Part shown: positions 7,363 through 13,717 of the stretch, one piece after another
Position numbering within the stretch: the stretch's first letter is position 1
Layout: each line of letters opens with the position of its first letter
Assembly (NCBI GenBank): GCA_964486145.1
Contig: CAZAMT010000054.1
Location: forward strand, 1-17,541
Direction of reading: 5' to 3'
Length of the DNA: 17,541 bases
Origin: CAZAMT01 sp964486145
GTDB lineage: Bacteria; Bacteroidota; Bacteroidia; Bacteroidales; JAAAOM01
Notes under the pieces: model-generated
Told to the model about the DNA's origin: nothing
What the model saw: the letters and a program-made list of their open reading frames with translations, nothing else
The model's database searches: none
Program-made: the position numbers and the translations under genes

Positions 7363-8065
7363 GATTCAACTTTTTAGGTTGATTTTGTCCGTAATAGGCA
7401 TCTTTACCATGTTTCCTTAAATAGTGTTTATCGAGCAGAAACTGATCAATGGGATTTTTATTTCCCAGCATTTCCGCTCGAAATGCCATTTTTGCAACTT
7501 CTTCAAGAACAACAGCATTATGTATCGCGTTTGGTGCATTGACCCCCCAGGTAAATGGTCCATGGCCATGCACTACAATACCGGGAACTGCCATCGGATC
7601 GTTTCCCTTTAAGGTTTCGGTAATTACGTTACCCGTTTTCTGTTCGTAATTAGTTTCTATTTCCTGTTTTGTGAGTTTTCGTGTACATGGAACTGGTCCA
7701 TAAAAATAATCAGCATGGGTTGTTCCGTAGGCAGGTATTGGTCTTCCGGCCTGAGCCCAGCTTGTTGCCCACTCGGAGTGTGTATGTACAATGCCTCCGA
7801 TTTCTTTAAAATGGTTATATAAAACCAGGTGGGTTAAGGTATCGGATGATGGTTTTAACTGCCCCTCAATTAAATTGCCCTCTAAATCCACAACCACCAT
7901 ATCGCTTACCTTCAGGTCATCGTATGAAACCCCACTCGGTTTTATAACCACAAAATTTTGTGATCGGTCAATTCCACTTACATTGCCCCAGGTAAATACT
8001 ACCAATCCGTGTTTAACAAGATCTAAATTTGCCTGGTGAACCTGCTTTTTTAATTCTTCGAGCAT
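7355..8065 (-). CDS. araD: L-ribulose-5-phosphate 4-epimerase
   Basis: AraD interconverts L-ribulose 5-phosphate and D-xylulose 5-phosphate, delivering arabinose carbon to the pentose phosphate pathway. It is a class II aldolase-fold metalloenzyme. The 236-residue protein shows the phosphate-binding GNVSG (27-31) and KPSGV (42-46), and zinc ligands in HTHSEWA (H94, H96) and in HGHGPFTWG (H166/H168). It also has YGTTHADYFYGPVPCTR (113-129), which contains the conserved Asp119 and separates AraD from fuculose aldolases. The C-terminal Tyr pair (224-225) fits the catalytic Tyr of the E. coli enzyme. The ATG lies 103 bases after araA, a gap holding two stem-loops, and the end overlaps the GH51 gene. 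Confidence 0.96.
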   Translation of the reverse strand: MLEELKKQVHQANLDLVKHGLVVFTWGNVSGIDRSQNFVVIKPSGVSYDDLKVSDMVVVDLEGNLIEGQLKPSSDTLTHLVLYNHFKEIGGIVHTHSEWATSWAQAGRPIPAYGTTHADYFYGPVPCTRKLTKQEIETNYEQKTGNVITETLKGNDPMAVPGIVVHGHGPFTWGVNAPNAIHNAVVLEEVAKMAFRAEMLGNKNPIDQFLLDKHYLRKHGKDAYYGQNQPKKLNHE

Positions 8066-8116
8066 CGATGGTTTGTTTTATGCTGTTATAAATGAATATT
8101 TTATTCTGTCTTATAC

Positions 8117-8170
8117 TGATTGCAAATCAATCACTATTTACCAGTCGGATTTGATTTATGAAAGCAAATC
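8117..8170 (-). promoter_or_regulatory. Two stem-loops between araA and araD
   Basis: Directly after the araA stop, GATTTG and CAAATC (8148-8153 and 8165-8170) can pair across 11 bases. Further on, TGATTG and CAATCA (8117-8122 and 8128-8133) form a perfect 6-bp stem with a 5-base loop. No T-run follows either, so they do not look like terminators. They could stabilise or process the mRNA and uncouple araA from araD expression. I see no TAnnTTTG promoter in the gap. Confidence 0.35.
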
Positions 8171-9665
8171 AGAATTTGTTCCAGCGATAATACATTTCAT
8201 TCCAGCGCAATTCATTTTTAAAGTTACGTATTTCAGTTTCTTTATCAATCAACAGGAACTCAATGCCGGCCATCTCGGCAAAATCTTCGAGGTACTCTTT
8301 TGTTATTGCCATTGTAAATCCGGTATGGTGCGCCCCACCGGCAAGAATCCATGATGCTGCAGAAACTTCCAGGTTTGGTTCGGGTATCCACATAACCCTT
8401 GCAACGGGAAGTTTTGGAAGCATCTGATCAGGTGTAATCACACTGCAGGGATTCACCAACAGACGGAATCTGTCTCCGAGATCCATTAATGATGCATTAA
8501 GGGCATTTCCCGAAGGCACGTTGAAGACCAGTCGCGCCGGATCTTCTTTTCCACCAATACCTAATGGATGTACTTCCATGCCTGGTTTTCCCCCGGCTAT
8601 TGTAGGGCAAACTTCCAACATGTGTGCACCCAACACTTTCATTCCTTTCGGATCAAGGTGGTACGTGTAGTCTTCCATGAATGAGGTACCTCCTTTGAGG
8701 CCTTTTGCCATAACTTTCATCGCTCTTACCAAAGCAGATGTTTTCCAGTCACCTTCAGCACCAAAGCCAAAACCATCGGCCATCAGGCGTTGAACTGCTA
8801 AACCGGGTAATTGTTTCAGCCCATGGAGATCTTCAAATGTTGTGGTGAATGCATTGAATTCCCCTTCCTCCAGGAACAGACGCATGCCCAGTTCTATTTT
8901 TGCAGCATCGTGCACAGATTGCTTTTTTTCTTCTGAATCGATTTCAGAAAAAGAATAGAGTTCCTGGTAATGTTTAACCAGGTCTTTCACCTGATCGCCA
9001 GGTATTGCATTTACTTTTTCAACCAGGTCGCCAACGCCATATCCATATACATCATAACCAAACTGTATTTGAGCAGAAACTTTGTTTCCTTCGGTTACGG
9101 CAACCTCACGCATGTTGTCACCAAAGCGCGCTACTTTTCCGTTTTGCCAGTCGTTCCATGCCGCGGCAGCTCTGAGCCAGATGTTTAGTTTCTCATGCAC
9201 TTTTTCTTCTTTCCAGTGACCAACAATAATCTTTCGGTTTATCCCCATGCGGGTTAGCATGAATCCATACTCACGTCCTCCATGGGCAGACTGGTTTAGG
9301 TTCATAAAATTCATGTCGATGGAATCCCATGGAATTTCACGATTAAACTGTGTATGCAAATGTACGATTGGCTTTGAAAGTGTTTTCAGACCATTGATCC
9401 ACATTTTGGCCGGTGAAAACGTATGCATCCAGGTAATAAGTCCGATGCAATTACTATTCGCGTTTGCTTCGAGACATGCTTTTTGAATGGCATCAGGGGT
9501 GGTGAGTAGAGGTTTGAATACAATTTTTACGGGTATTTTCTCGTTCCGGTCAAGAAATGCAACGATTTCATTTGCATTTGCTGCTACCTGCTCAAGGGTT
9601 TCTTCCCCATACAGATGTTGACTTCCCGTGATAAACCAGGCCTCGAGATTGTTGTATATTTTCAT
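8169..9665 (-). CDS. araA: L-arabinose isomerase
   Basis: AraA converts L-arabinose to L-ribulose using Mn2+, the first cytoplasmic step. The 498-residue length matches the family. Catalytic and metal-binding residues line up with E. coli AraA: Glu304 in GAEGDWKTS, Glu331 in SFMEDYTYH, His348 in GAHMLEVCP and His446/447 in AGGAHHTGF. The N-terminus FITGSQHLYGEETL (11-24) is also characteristic. It is the first gene of the operon araA-araD-GH51-araB. Upstream lie a TATATTTG promoter box and a palindrome overlapping the expected transcript start, so arabinose-responsive repression is likely. Nothing in the sequence looks damaged. Confidence 0.97.
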   Translation of the reverse strand: MKIYNNLEAWFITGSQHLYGEETLEQVAANANEIVAFLDRNEKIPVKIVFKPLLTTPDAIQKACLEANANSNCIGLITWMHTFSPAKMWINGLKTLSKPIVHLHTQFNREIPWDSIDMNFMNLNQSAHGGREYGFMLTRMGINRKIIVGHWKEEKVHEKLNIWLRAAAAWNDWQNGKVARFGDNMREVAVTEGNKVSAQIQFGYDVYGYGVGDLVEKVNAIPGDQVKDLVKHYQELYSFSEIDSEEKKQSVHDAAKIELGMRLFLEEGEFNAFTTTFEDLHGLKQLPGLAVQRLMADGFGFGAEGDWKTSALVRAMKVMAKGLKGGTSFMEDYTYHLDPKGMKVLGAHMLEVCPTIAGGKPGMEVHPLGIGGKEDPARLVFNVPSGNALNASLMDLGDRFRLLVNPCSVITPDQMLPKLPVARVMWIPEPNLEVSAASWILAGGAHHTGFTMAITKEYLEDFAEMAGIEFLLIDKETEIRNFKNELRWNEMYYRWNKF

Positions 9666-9675
9666 TGGCTGATAT

Positions 9676-9700
9676 TTTAAGTGTTAAATTTACACTTAAA
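9676..9700 (-). promoter_or_regulatory. Palindromic operator before araA
   Basis: TTTAAGTGT (9676-9684) and ACACTTAAA (9692-9700) are exact inverted repeats around TAAATTT. Only one symmetric pair in 25 bp (9685/9691) fails to match. The site directly abuts the TATATTTG box and ends 10 bases before the araA ATG, so it would cover the transcription start. Bacteroides thetaiotaomicron has a Nudix-related arabinose repressor, AraR, that binds palindromes at arabinose genes; assigning this site to an AraR homologue is inference. Confidence 0.7.
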
Positions 9701-9708
9701 CAAATATA
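9701..9708 (-). promoter_or_regulatory. araA -7 promoter element
   Basis: The minus strand reads TATATTTG, an exact TAnnTTTG match, 35 bases before the araA ATG and touching the palindrome. The start of transcription would fall near 9694-9697. No clean TTTG is seen at -33. Confidence 0.6.
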
Positions 9709-9742
9709 AGAAATTTTTATGGTAATTTGTTGGTTGAACTTC

Positions 9743-9758
9743 CGATAGTAGACGATAG
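9743..9758. promoter_or_regulatory. CGATAG direct repeats upstream of the araA promoter
   Basis: CGATAG occurs at 9743-9748 and again at 9753-9758, a start-to-start distance of 10 bp, which puts both on one face of the helix. Relative to the predicted araA start they lie at about -45 to -65, a position suited to an activator. Two six-base copies could be chance. Confidence 0.25.
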
Positions 9759-9800
9759 CTGTTTTTTTGATTGTTTCGCTTATGATATTAGAAACTTATC

Positions 9801-11492
9801 TTAGCTTGCTTTCGCACGTTCTTCTTTCTCCAGTTTGTTATAATCAACCTTGCCGATACGTGTAAGTGGAAGGCTGTCAGTGAATTCGAATTCAGTGGGT
9901 ACACTCCATTTATTAAGATCGCGTTTGCAAAGTTCATGTAATTCCTGTTCAATCTTTTTTTTGTTCACCTCCGGATCATGTAATACAACATATGCTTTGA
10001 CCCTGTTCATTTTGTATTCATCAGGTACTCCAATGGCACAACTCATAGAAACCAAAGGGTGTGATGATAAAGCATCTTCAATTTGTGGAGGATAAACACC
10101 CATGCCTGATACCTTTATTATTCGTTTTGTACGAATGGAAAAGTAAACAAAACCATCTTCGTCCATTCGTCCCATATCTCCGGTATGCAGCCAGGTGCGT
10201 TTGTCAGCATGGGTTTGGAGTGCTTTCTTGTTTTCACCGGGATCATTGAGGTAACCTAACATTACGGTAGGTCCGTGAACGCATATTTCCCCCTCAGTTC
10301 CATGCGACACAGTTTCAGTTGTTCCGGGCTTTACAATTTTTAATTCCATATCAGGAATCGGGATGCCAACACTTCCTTTTCGATAATGATTTTCGGGCAT
10401 CACACAGTTGGCAGTGACCGATTCTGTTAACCCGTATCCTTCGCGTAAATGTGTTTTTGCCCCACGTTTTTTAATGAATTCATCAAATTTTCGTTTTGTA
10501 TGAGATGGGAGGGAGTCACCTCCTGATGCAATAAATTTGAATGATGAAAAATCAGCTTTCTTCACTTTTGGTTCACGCAACAACGCTTCATATAAGGTAG
10601 GTACACCGGCAACAAACTGAGGTTTTTCTTTTTTGATCATGGAAGCGACTATTTTTGCATCAAATTTCGGAACCAGAATGCTGGTTGCCCCCGAAATAAG
10701 CACTGCATGGATTCCAATGGCCAGACCAAATCCATGAAAAACCGGCAAAATGGAAAGCATTTTATCACCTGGTTCCATGGGGCCCACAAATTTTATTTGC
10801 GTGGCGAGGGCATTAATGTTGTAACTTGAAAGCATAATGCCTTTTGGATTACCTGTAGTTCCTCCACTGTAAAGAATCACAGCCATTTCTTTTACATTGT
10901 GATCAGACTGGATCGTGGTGGTAGATTTTGTTTTCAGAATATTTTTCCAAAAAATATTTTTGTCGGAATCGGGAATCTTCTTAATTTTTCTTCCTTTTGT
11001 AAGGTTGAAAAGGAATCCTTTTGCCGGACTTAAATAATCGGTGAGTCTGGCTACAATTATTTTATTGACACTGGTGTTATCAATAATTTCGTTGAAGTTT
11101 GGATAGAAAGCATCAAGCGTCATTGCCCAGGTTGATTCACTGAGTTTAAGGTAATATTCTATTTCCTTTGCTGTTGAGAGAGGGTGGATCATGCTGGCAA
11201 CTGCACCGATTCTGTTAATCGCGTAAAAAGCAATGAGTGCACTTGGAATGTTGGGCATGCACAGGGTAATGCGATCATTTTTATTAAGACCCAAATGATG
11301 TAAAATTGCAGCAACATGGTCAATGTCACTTACAAATTTTTTGTACGTACAGCTTTTCCCCAGGAAAACATAAGCAGTATGATCCGGATAAGCAGTTGAA
11401 GTAGCTTTTACAGCCTCGTACATTGATTTTTGCGGGTAATCCAAAGATTCCGGAACATACGAATCGTAGTAATTTAACCAGGGTTTATTCAT
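9801..11492 (-). CDS. AMP-dependent acyl-CoA synthetase, long-chain fatty acid type
   Basis: This adenylate-forming enzyme would activate a carboxylic acid with ATP and load it onto CoA. The 563-residue protein has the nucleotide-binding loop ILYSGGTTGNPKG (207-219), the GYGLTES motif (352-358) and TGDMGRMDEDGFVYFSIRTK (437-456). The hinge and C-domain segment VSGMGVYPPQIED (461-473) follows, with the catalytic Lys in RIGKVDY (about K548). Overall it resembles long-chain fatty acid ligases, but the substrate cannot be read from sequence. No membrane segment or signal peptide is evident. It starts 12 bases after the stop of the E2-type acyltransferase gene, so both are probably on one transcript and may share an acyl-CoA intermediate. 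The araA operon lies downstream after 135 bases and has its own promoter. Confidence 0.9.
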   Translation of the reverse strand: MNKPWLNYYDSYVPESLDYPQKSMYEAVKATSTAYPDHTAYVFLGKSCTYKKFVSDIDHVAAILHHLGLNKNDRITLCMPNIPSALIAFYAINRIGAVASMIHPLSTAKEIEYYLKLSESTWAMTLDAFYPNFNEIIDNTSVNKIIVARLTDYLSPAKGFLFNLTKGRKIKKIPDSDKNIFWKNILKTKSTTTIQSDHNVKEMAVILYSGGTTGNPKGIMLSSYNINALATQIKFVGPMEPGDKMLSILPVFHGFGLAIGIHAVLISGATSILVPKFDAKIVASMIKKEKPQFVAGVPTLYEALLREPKVKKADFSSFKFIASGGDSLPSHTKRKFDEFIKKRGAKTHLREGYGLTESVTANCVMPENHYRKGSVGIPIPDMELKIVKPGTTETVSHGTEGEICVHGPTVMLGYLNDPGENKKALQTHADKRTWLHTGDMGRMDEDGFVYFSIRTKRIIKVSGMGVYPPQIEDALSSHPLVSMSCAIGVPDEYKMNRVKAYVVLHDPEVNKKKIEQELHELCKRDLNKWSVPTEFEFTDSLPLTRIGKVDYNKLEKEERAKAS

Positions 11493-11504
11493 AGTTTTGA
11501 GGAT

Positions 11505-12353
11505 TTAATTCGTTACAGTTTCTTTATTCAGATTTTCGGCTGAATCCATTCCTTTTTCAAGTAATTCAGGTTTGTGCAGGTATTTCGATACTGCTTTTGC
11601 AAGTTTTCCGCCTTGAGATCCATCTACAATACGATGATCAAAAGTCCCGGCTACAGGCAGCATGGTGCGAATCACAATTTCATCATTCACAACCACCGGT
11701 TTTTTTTGGGCAGCGCCCATAACAATAACAATGGGAAGATTTGATGCCGGAAGCAAAGCGGCAAATCCATACTGGAGACCATGGGTACCTATGTTGGACA
11801 GCATGGCGCTTCCAAAAGAACCCGGATCCACTCCAATAAATTTCATCCTCATGGCTAACCCAACAGAAATAAAGCGGATTAGTTTAAATACCCACGTACG
11901 TAAAGGCCATGGTATGCCGGCAAGCATGTTTTTGTTTTTGGTGGCACCTTGTTCGATTCTTGTCCTGGCTTTCTCCACCCGGGCCCTGATCTCTTCTGAA
12001 ATCTCCTTTAATCCTTTCTTATCTATGTTTTTCACAGGAAAACCCGTCATTTCGTTTATATCAGGGATATTCACTGCAATAAACACCGCCACATTATCCC
12101 GTGGAACTACTTTCCCCCTTTTTACATATGCATTTAATTCGGGAATATCTGCACCCAATGCTCTGCCTATCGCAGCAGCAACTACCTGTGTCAGGGTTAG
12201 TTCAATGTCTTTTTGCTTTTGTTTTTCAAGATATTCAAGCAGGTAGGTAATATCCACATCCAGGGTACCGTAGGTTCTTGAGTCAACGGGCGGACGATAA
12301 ATGGCTACACTGGAACGACGCCAGGGTGTATCAAAACGAACATTTTTTTCCAT
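11505..12353 (-). CDS. Lipoyl-less 2-oxoacid dehydrogenase E2-type acyltransferase
   Basis: The 282-residue protein corresponds to the catalytic CAT-like domain of dihydrolipoamide acyltransferases. It carries the active-site motif DHRIVDG (239-245) and the preceding PIVIVMGAAQKKPVV strand region. It has no lipoyl domain and no peripheral subunit-binding domain, so it cannot act as a normal E2 core component. A hydrophobic stretch (about 147-175, including WPLRTWVFKLIRFISVGLAM) may contact a membrane or lipid. Acyl transfer from a CoA thioester to an unknown acceptor is the likeliest chemistry, and the acyl-CoA synthetase 12 bases downstream could supply the donor. The ATG lies only two bases from the assembly gap, so an earlier start cannot be excluded. 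Confidence 0.8.
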   Translation of the reverse strand: MEKNVRFDTPWRRSSVAIYRPPVDSRTYGTLDVDITYLLEYLEKQKQKDIELTLTQVVAAAIGRALGADIPELNAYVKRGKVVPRDNVAVFIAVNIPDINEMTGFPVKNIDKKGLKEISEEIRARVEKARTRIEQGATKNKNMLAGIPWPLRTWVFKLIRFISVGLAMRMKFIGVDPGSFGSAMLSNIGTHGLQYGFAALLPASNLPIVIVMGAAQKKPVVVNDEIVIRTMLPVAGTFDHRIVDGSQGGKLAKAVSKYLHKPELLEKGMDSAENLNKETVTN

Positions 12354-12355
12354 AG

Positions 12356-12455
12356 NNNNNNNNNNNNNNNNNNNNNNNNNNNNNNNNNNNNNNNNNNNNN
12401 NNNNNNNNNNNNNNNNNNNNNNNNNNNNNNNNNNNNNNNNNNNNNNNNNNNNNNN
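12356..12455. other. Assembly gap of 100 N
   Basis: Exactly 100 N fill this interval, the usual placeholder for a scaffold join of unknown length. It removes the 3' end of the ABC ATPase gene and the upstream region of the acyltransferase gene. Distances and operon links across it are not reliable. Confidence 0.98.
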
Positions 12456-13000
12456 TTCATGATTACCTGGCCCTGGTCAGAATGAAGGTTTCCGGTGGGT
12501 TCATCGGCGAGAAGCAGGCCTGGATTACTGATAATGGCTCTTGCAACACCAACCAACTGTTGTTGTCCGCCGGAAAGTTGCGAAGGAAATAAACCCTTTT
12601 TAGCAACAATGTTAAACCGGTCAAGGATATCAGCAACCATTGCCTTTCGTTCTTTTGATTTAATGTTTTTATATATCAGGGGTGTTTCAATGTTTTCATA
12701 AACATTTAATTCGTCGATCAGGTGGTAAGCCTGAAATATAAATCCAATCAGGTTCCGGTGATATTCAACTTTCTTCTTTTCCTTCAGCCGGTGCACCGGT
12801 TCATTGTTCAGAAAATATTCGCCTTCACTGGCCAGGTCGAGCAATCCCAGGATATTTAACAGCGTTGATTTACCAGCGCCACTGGGTCCCATAACAGATA
12901 TGAACTCACCCTTTTTTACCTCTAAATGGATATCTTTTAAAACAAACGACCGCTGGAATTTGCTGTCATAATACCTGAAAATGTTGTTTAGCTGAATCAT
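12456..13000 (-). CDS. ABC transporter ATP-binding protein, LolD/MacB type (3' end missing)
   Basis: The visible 181 residues are the N-terminal four-fifths of an ABC ATPase. They include Walker A GPSGAGKST (38-46), the Q-loop Gln90, signature LSGGQQQ (142-148) and Walker B with the catalytic Glu, LLLADEPTGNL (162-172). The D-loop reads NLHSDQG rather than NLDS. Together with QLVGVARA after the signature this points to the LolD/MacB/FtsE-like group that drives FtsX-type permeases for lipoprotein release, efflux or envelope processes. The H-loop and C-terminus are lost in the N run, and the partner permease is not seen. It lies 114 bases downstream of a small membrane protein gene on the same strand. 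A role in envelope homeostasis under the nearby two-component pair is plausible. Confidence 0.88.
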
Positions 13001-13114
13001 AATGAACTGGTTAATGATTATTAATATAAAATTCGTATGGGATTATCTTATTTTTTTATTACTTCCCGACAAACTTCGGAACACCTGTTAAAAATTGCGT
13101 TTCATGCGTTGATA

Positions 13115-13486
13115 TCACTTTAAAAATGATCTCCGACTGCCGCGTTTTGCCTGTGCCGCACTAATATTACCACCTCCCCAGCTCAATCCCGATTTGCGTT
13201 CGCGGTATGGTGAATTATTCATATTCCATCCTTTGTTGGTTGTTTTTAGTTCGGTGGCATTCATATCCCCTTTCGGCTTTTTCCTGTACGATTGAATGAT
13301 ACCGTCTATTTTCCTGTTGTGTTGATTTTTCCGAAGAATTACCAGTGGAAGAAATACCAGGAAAATCAAAAAAAGACCCACAGCGAAGATGGTTTTGTTC
13401 TCAGCAAATTCTAAAAATATTCCCAGCGTTCCGATAACAAGCAATAAAATTCCTGCTATCCCTGAAATGTAAATTGCCTTGTTCAT
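13115..13486 (-). CDS. Small two-helix membrane protein, function unknown
   Basis: The 123-residue protein has two predicted transmembrane helices (about 4-26 and 33-51) joined by a short loop with EFAENK. A long, strongly basic and Ser/Gly-rich hydrophilic tail (52-123) ends SRRSFLK. By the positive-inside rule the tail should be cytoplasmic. I recognise no family. It is divergent from the sigma-54 response regulator across a 231-base region. That region holds a TAACTTTG box, a sigma-54-like site and paired TGT-N11-ACA repeats, so it may be a target of that regulator. The ABC ATPase gene follows on the same strand and could be part of the same transcript. Confidence 0.75.
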   Translation of the reverse strand: MNKAIYISGIAGILLLVIGTLGIFLEFAENKTIFAVGLFLIFLVFLPLVILRKNQHNRKIDGIIQSYRKKPKGDMNATELKTTNKGWNMNNSPYRERKSGLSWGGGNISAAQAKRGSRRSFLK

Positions 13487-13519
13487 AATTATCTAAAGAT
13501 TTTTATTGTTTTGGATAAT

Positions 13520-13535
13520 TTCAACACCTGTACCA
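13520..13535 (-). promoter_or_regulatory. Weak sigma-54-like promoter before the small membrane protein
   Basis: The minus strand reads TGGTAC-AGGTG-TTGAA. Against the -24/-12 consensus TGGCAC-N5-TTGCA the spacing is exact and the -24 GG is kept. However, TGGCAC reads TGGTAC and the strongly conserved -12 GC is GA. The implied start lies 23 bases before the ATG. The lost GC makes this a weak candidate. Confidence 0.25.
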
Positions 13536-13541
13536 AAGTTA
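13534..13541 (-). promoter_or_regulatory. -7 promoter element of the small membrane protein gene
   Basis: The minus strand reads TAACTTTG (exact TAnnTTTG), with TTTG 16 bases upstream (13558-13561), slightly closer than the usual spacing. It lies 48 bases before the ATG and overlaps the sigma-54-like site, so at most one of the two is likely to be used at a time. Confidence 0.45.
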
Positions 13542-13588
13542 ATACGGTTTTGATTTTCAAACGAATAAATATTTATAAATAATAAGAA

Positions 13589-13628
13589 TGTACATATTTT
13601 TTACACCTGAATGTAAAATATTTTGACA
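13589..13628. promoter_or_regulatory. Paired TGT-N11-ACA repeats, enhancer-like
   Basis: TGT-N11-ACA occurs at 13589-13605 and at 13612-13628, with starts 23 bp apart, about two helical turns. Both copies share an ATATTTT core. Dyads of this shape (TGC-N11-GCA for NtrC, TGT-N10-ACA for NifA) are known sites for enhancer-binding proteins. Here they lie about 90-110 bp upstream of the sigma-54-like site and upstream of the regulator gene itself, so autoregulation or control of the divergent gene is possible. Confidence 0.45.
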
Positions 13629-13656
13629 CTTTTTTCATGTTCAAGTTGTGAGACCT

Positions 13657-13664
13657 TACATTTG
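13657..13664 (+). promoter_or_regulatory. -7 promoter element of the two-component genes
   Basis: TACATTTG is an exact TAnnTTTG match 53 bases before the ATG of the response regulator. No clear TTTG is found at -33. Confidence 0.45.
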
Positions 13665-13717
13665 TTGATGAATCGTTCTATTTATTATTGAATGAAATTA
13701 AATTTTTAGTATCAACC

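Noticed and set aside
11662..12246. 194-residue plus-strand frame opposite the E2-type acyltransferase
   Set aside because: It is a shadow of a well-supported gene with no recognisable domain.
12305..13000. A 231-residue frame joining the ABC ATPase to sequence after the N run
   Set aside because: The frame passes through 100 N, and its last residues are an out-of-frame reading of the acyltransferase 5' end. Only 12456-13000 is supported.
13063..13082. Imperfect inverted repeat (TTCCCGA/TCGGAA) as a terminator after the small membrane protein
   Set aside because: It has a bulge and no T-run on either strand directly after the stem.
13623..13628. TTGACA resembling a sigma-70 -35 box
   Set aside because: No TATAAT-like box follows at 16-18 bases, and Bacteroidota use TAnnTTTG promoters instead.
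13688..13717. Upstream TTG start adding 10 residues to the response regulator
   Set aside because: ATG 13718 begins right at the conserved receiver core and gives the usual N-terminal length.
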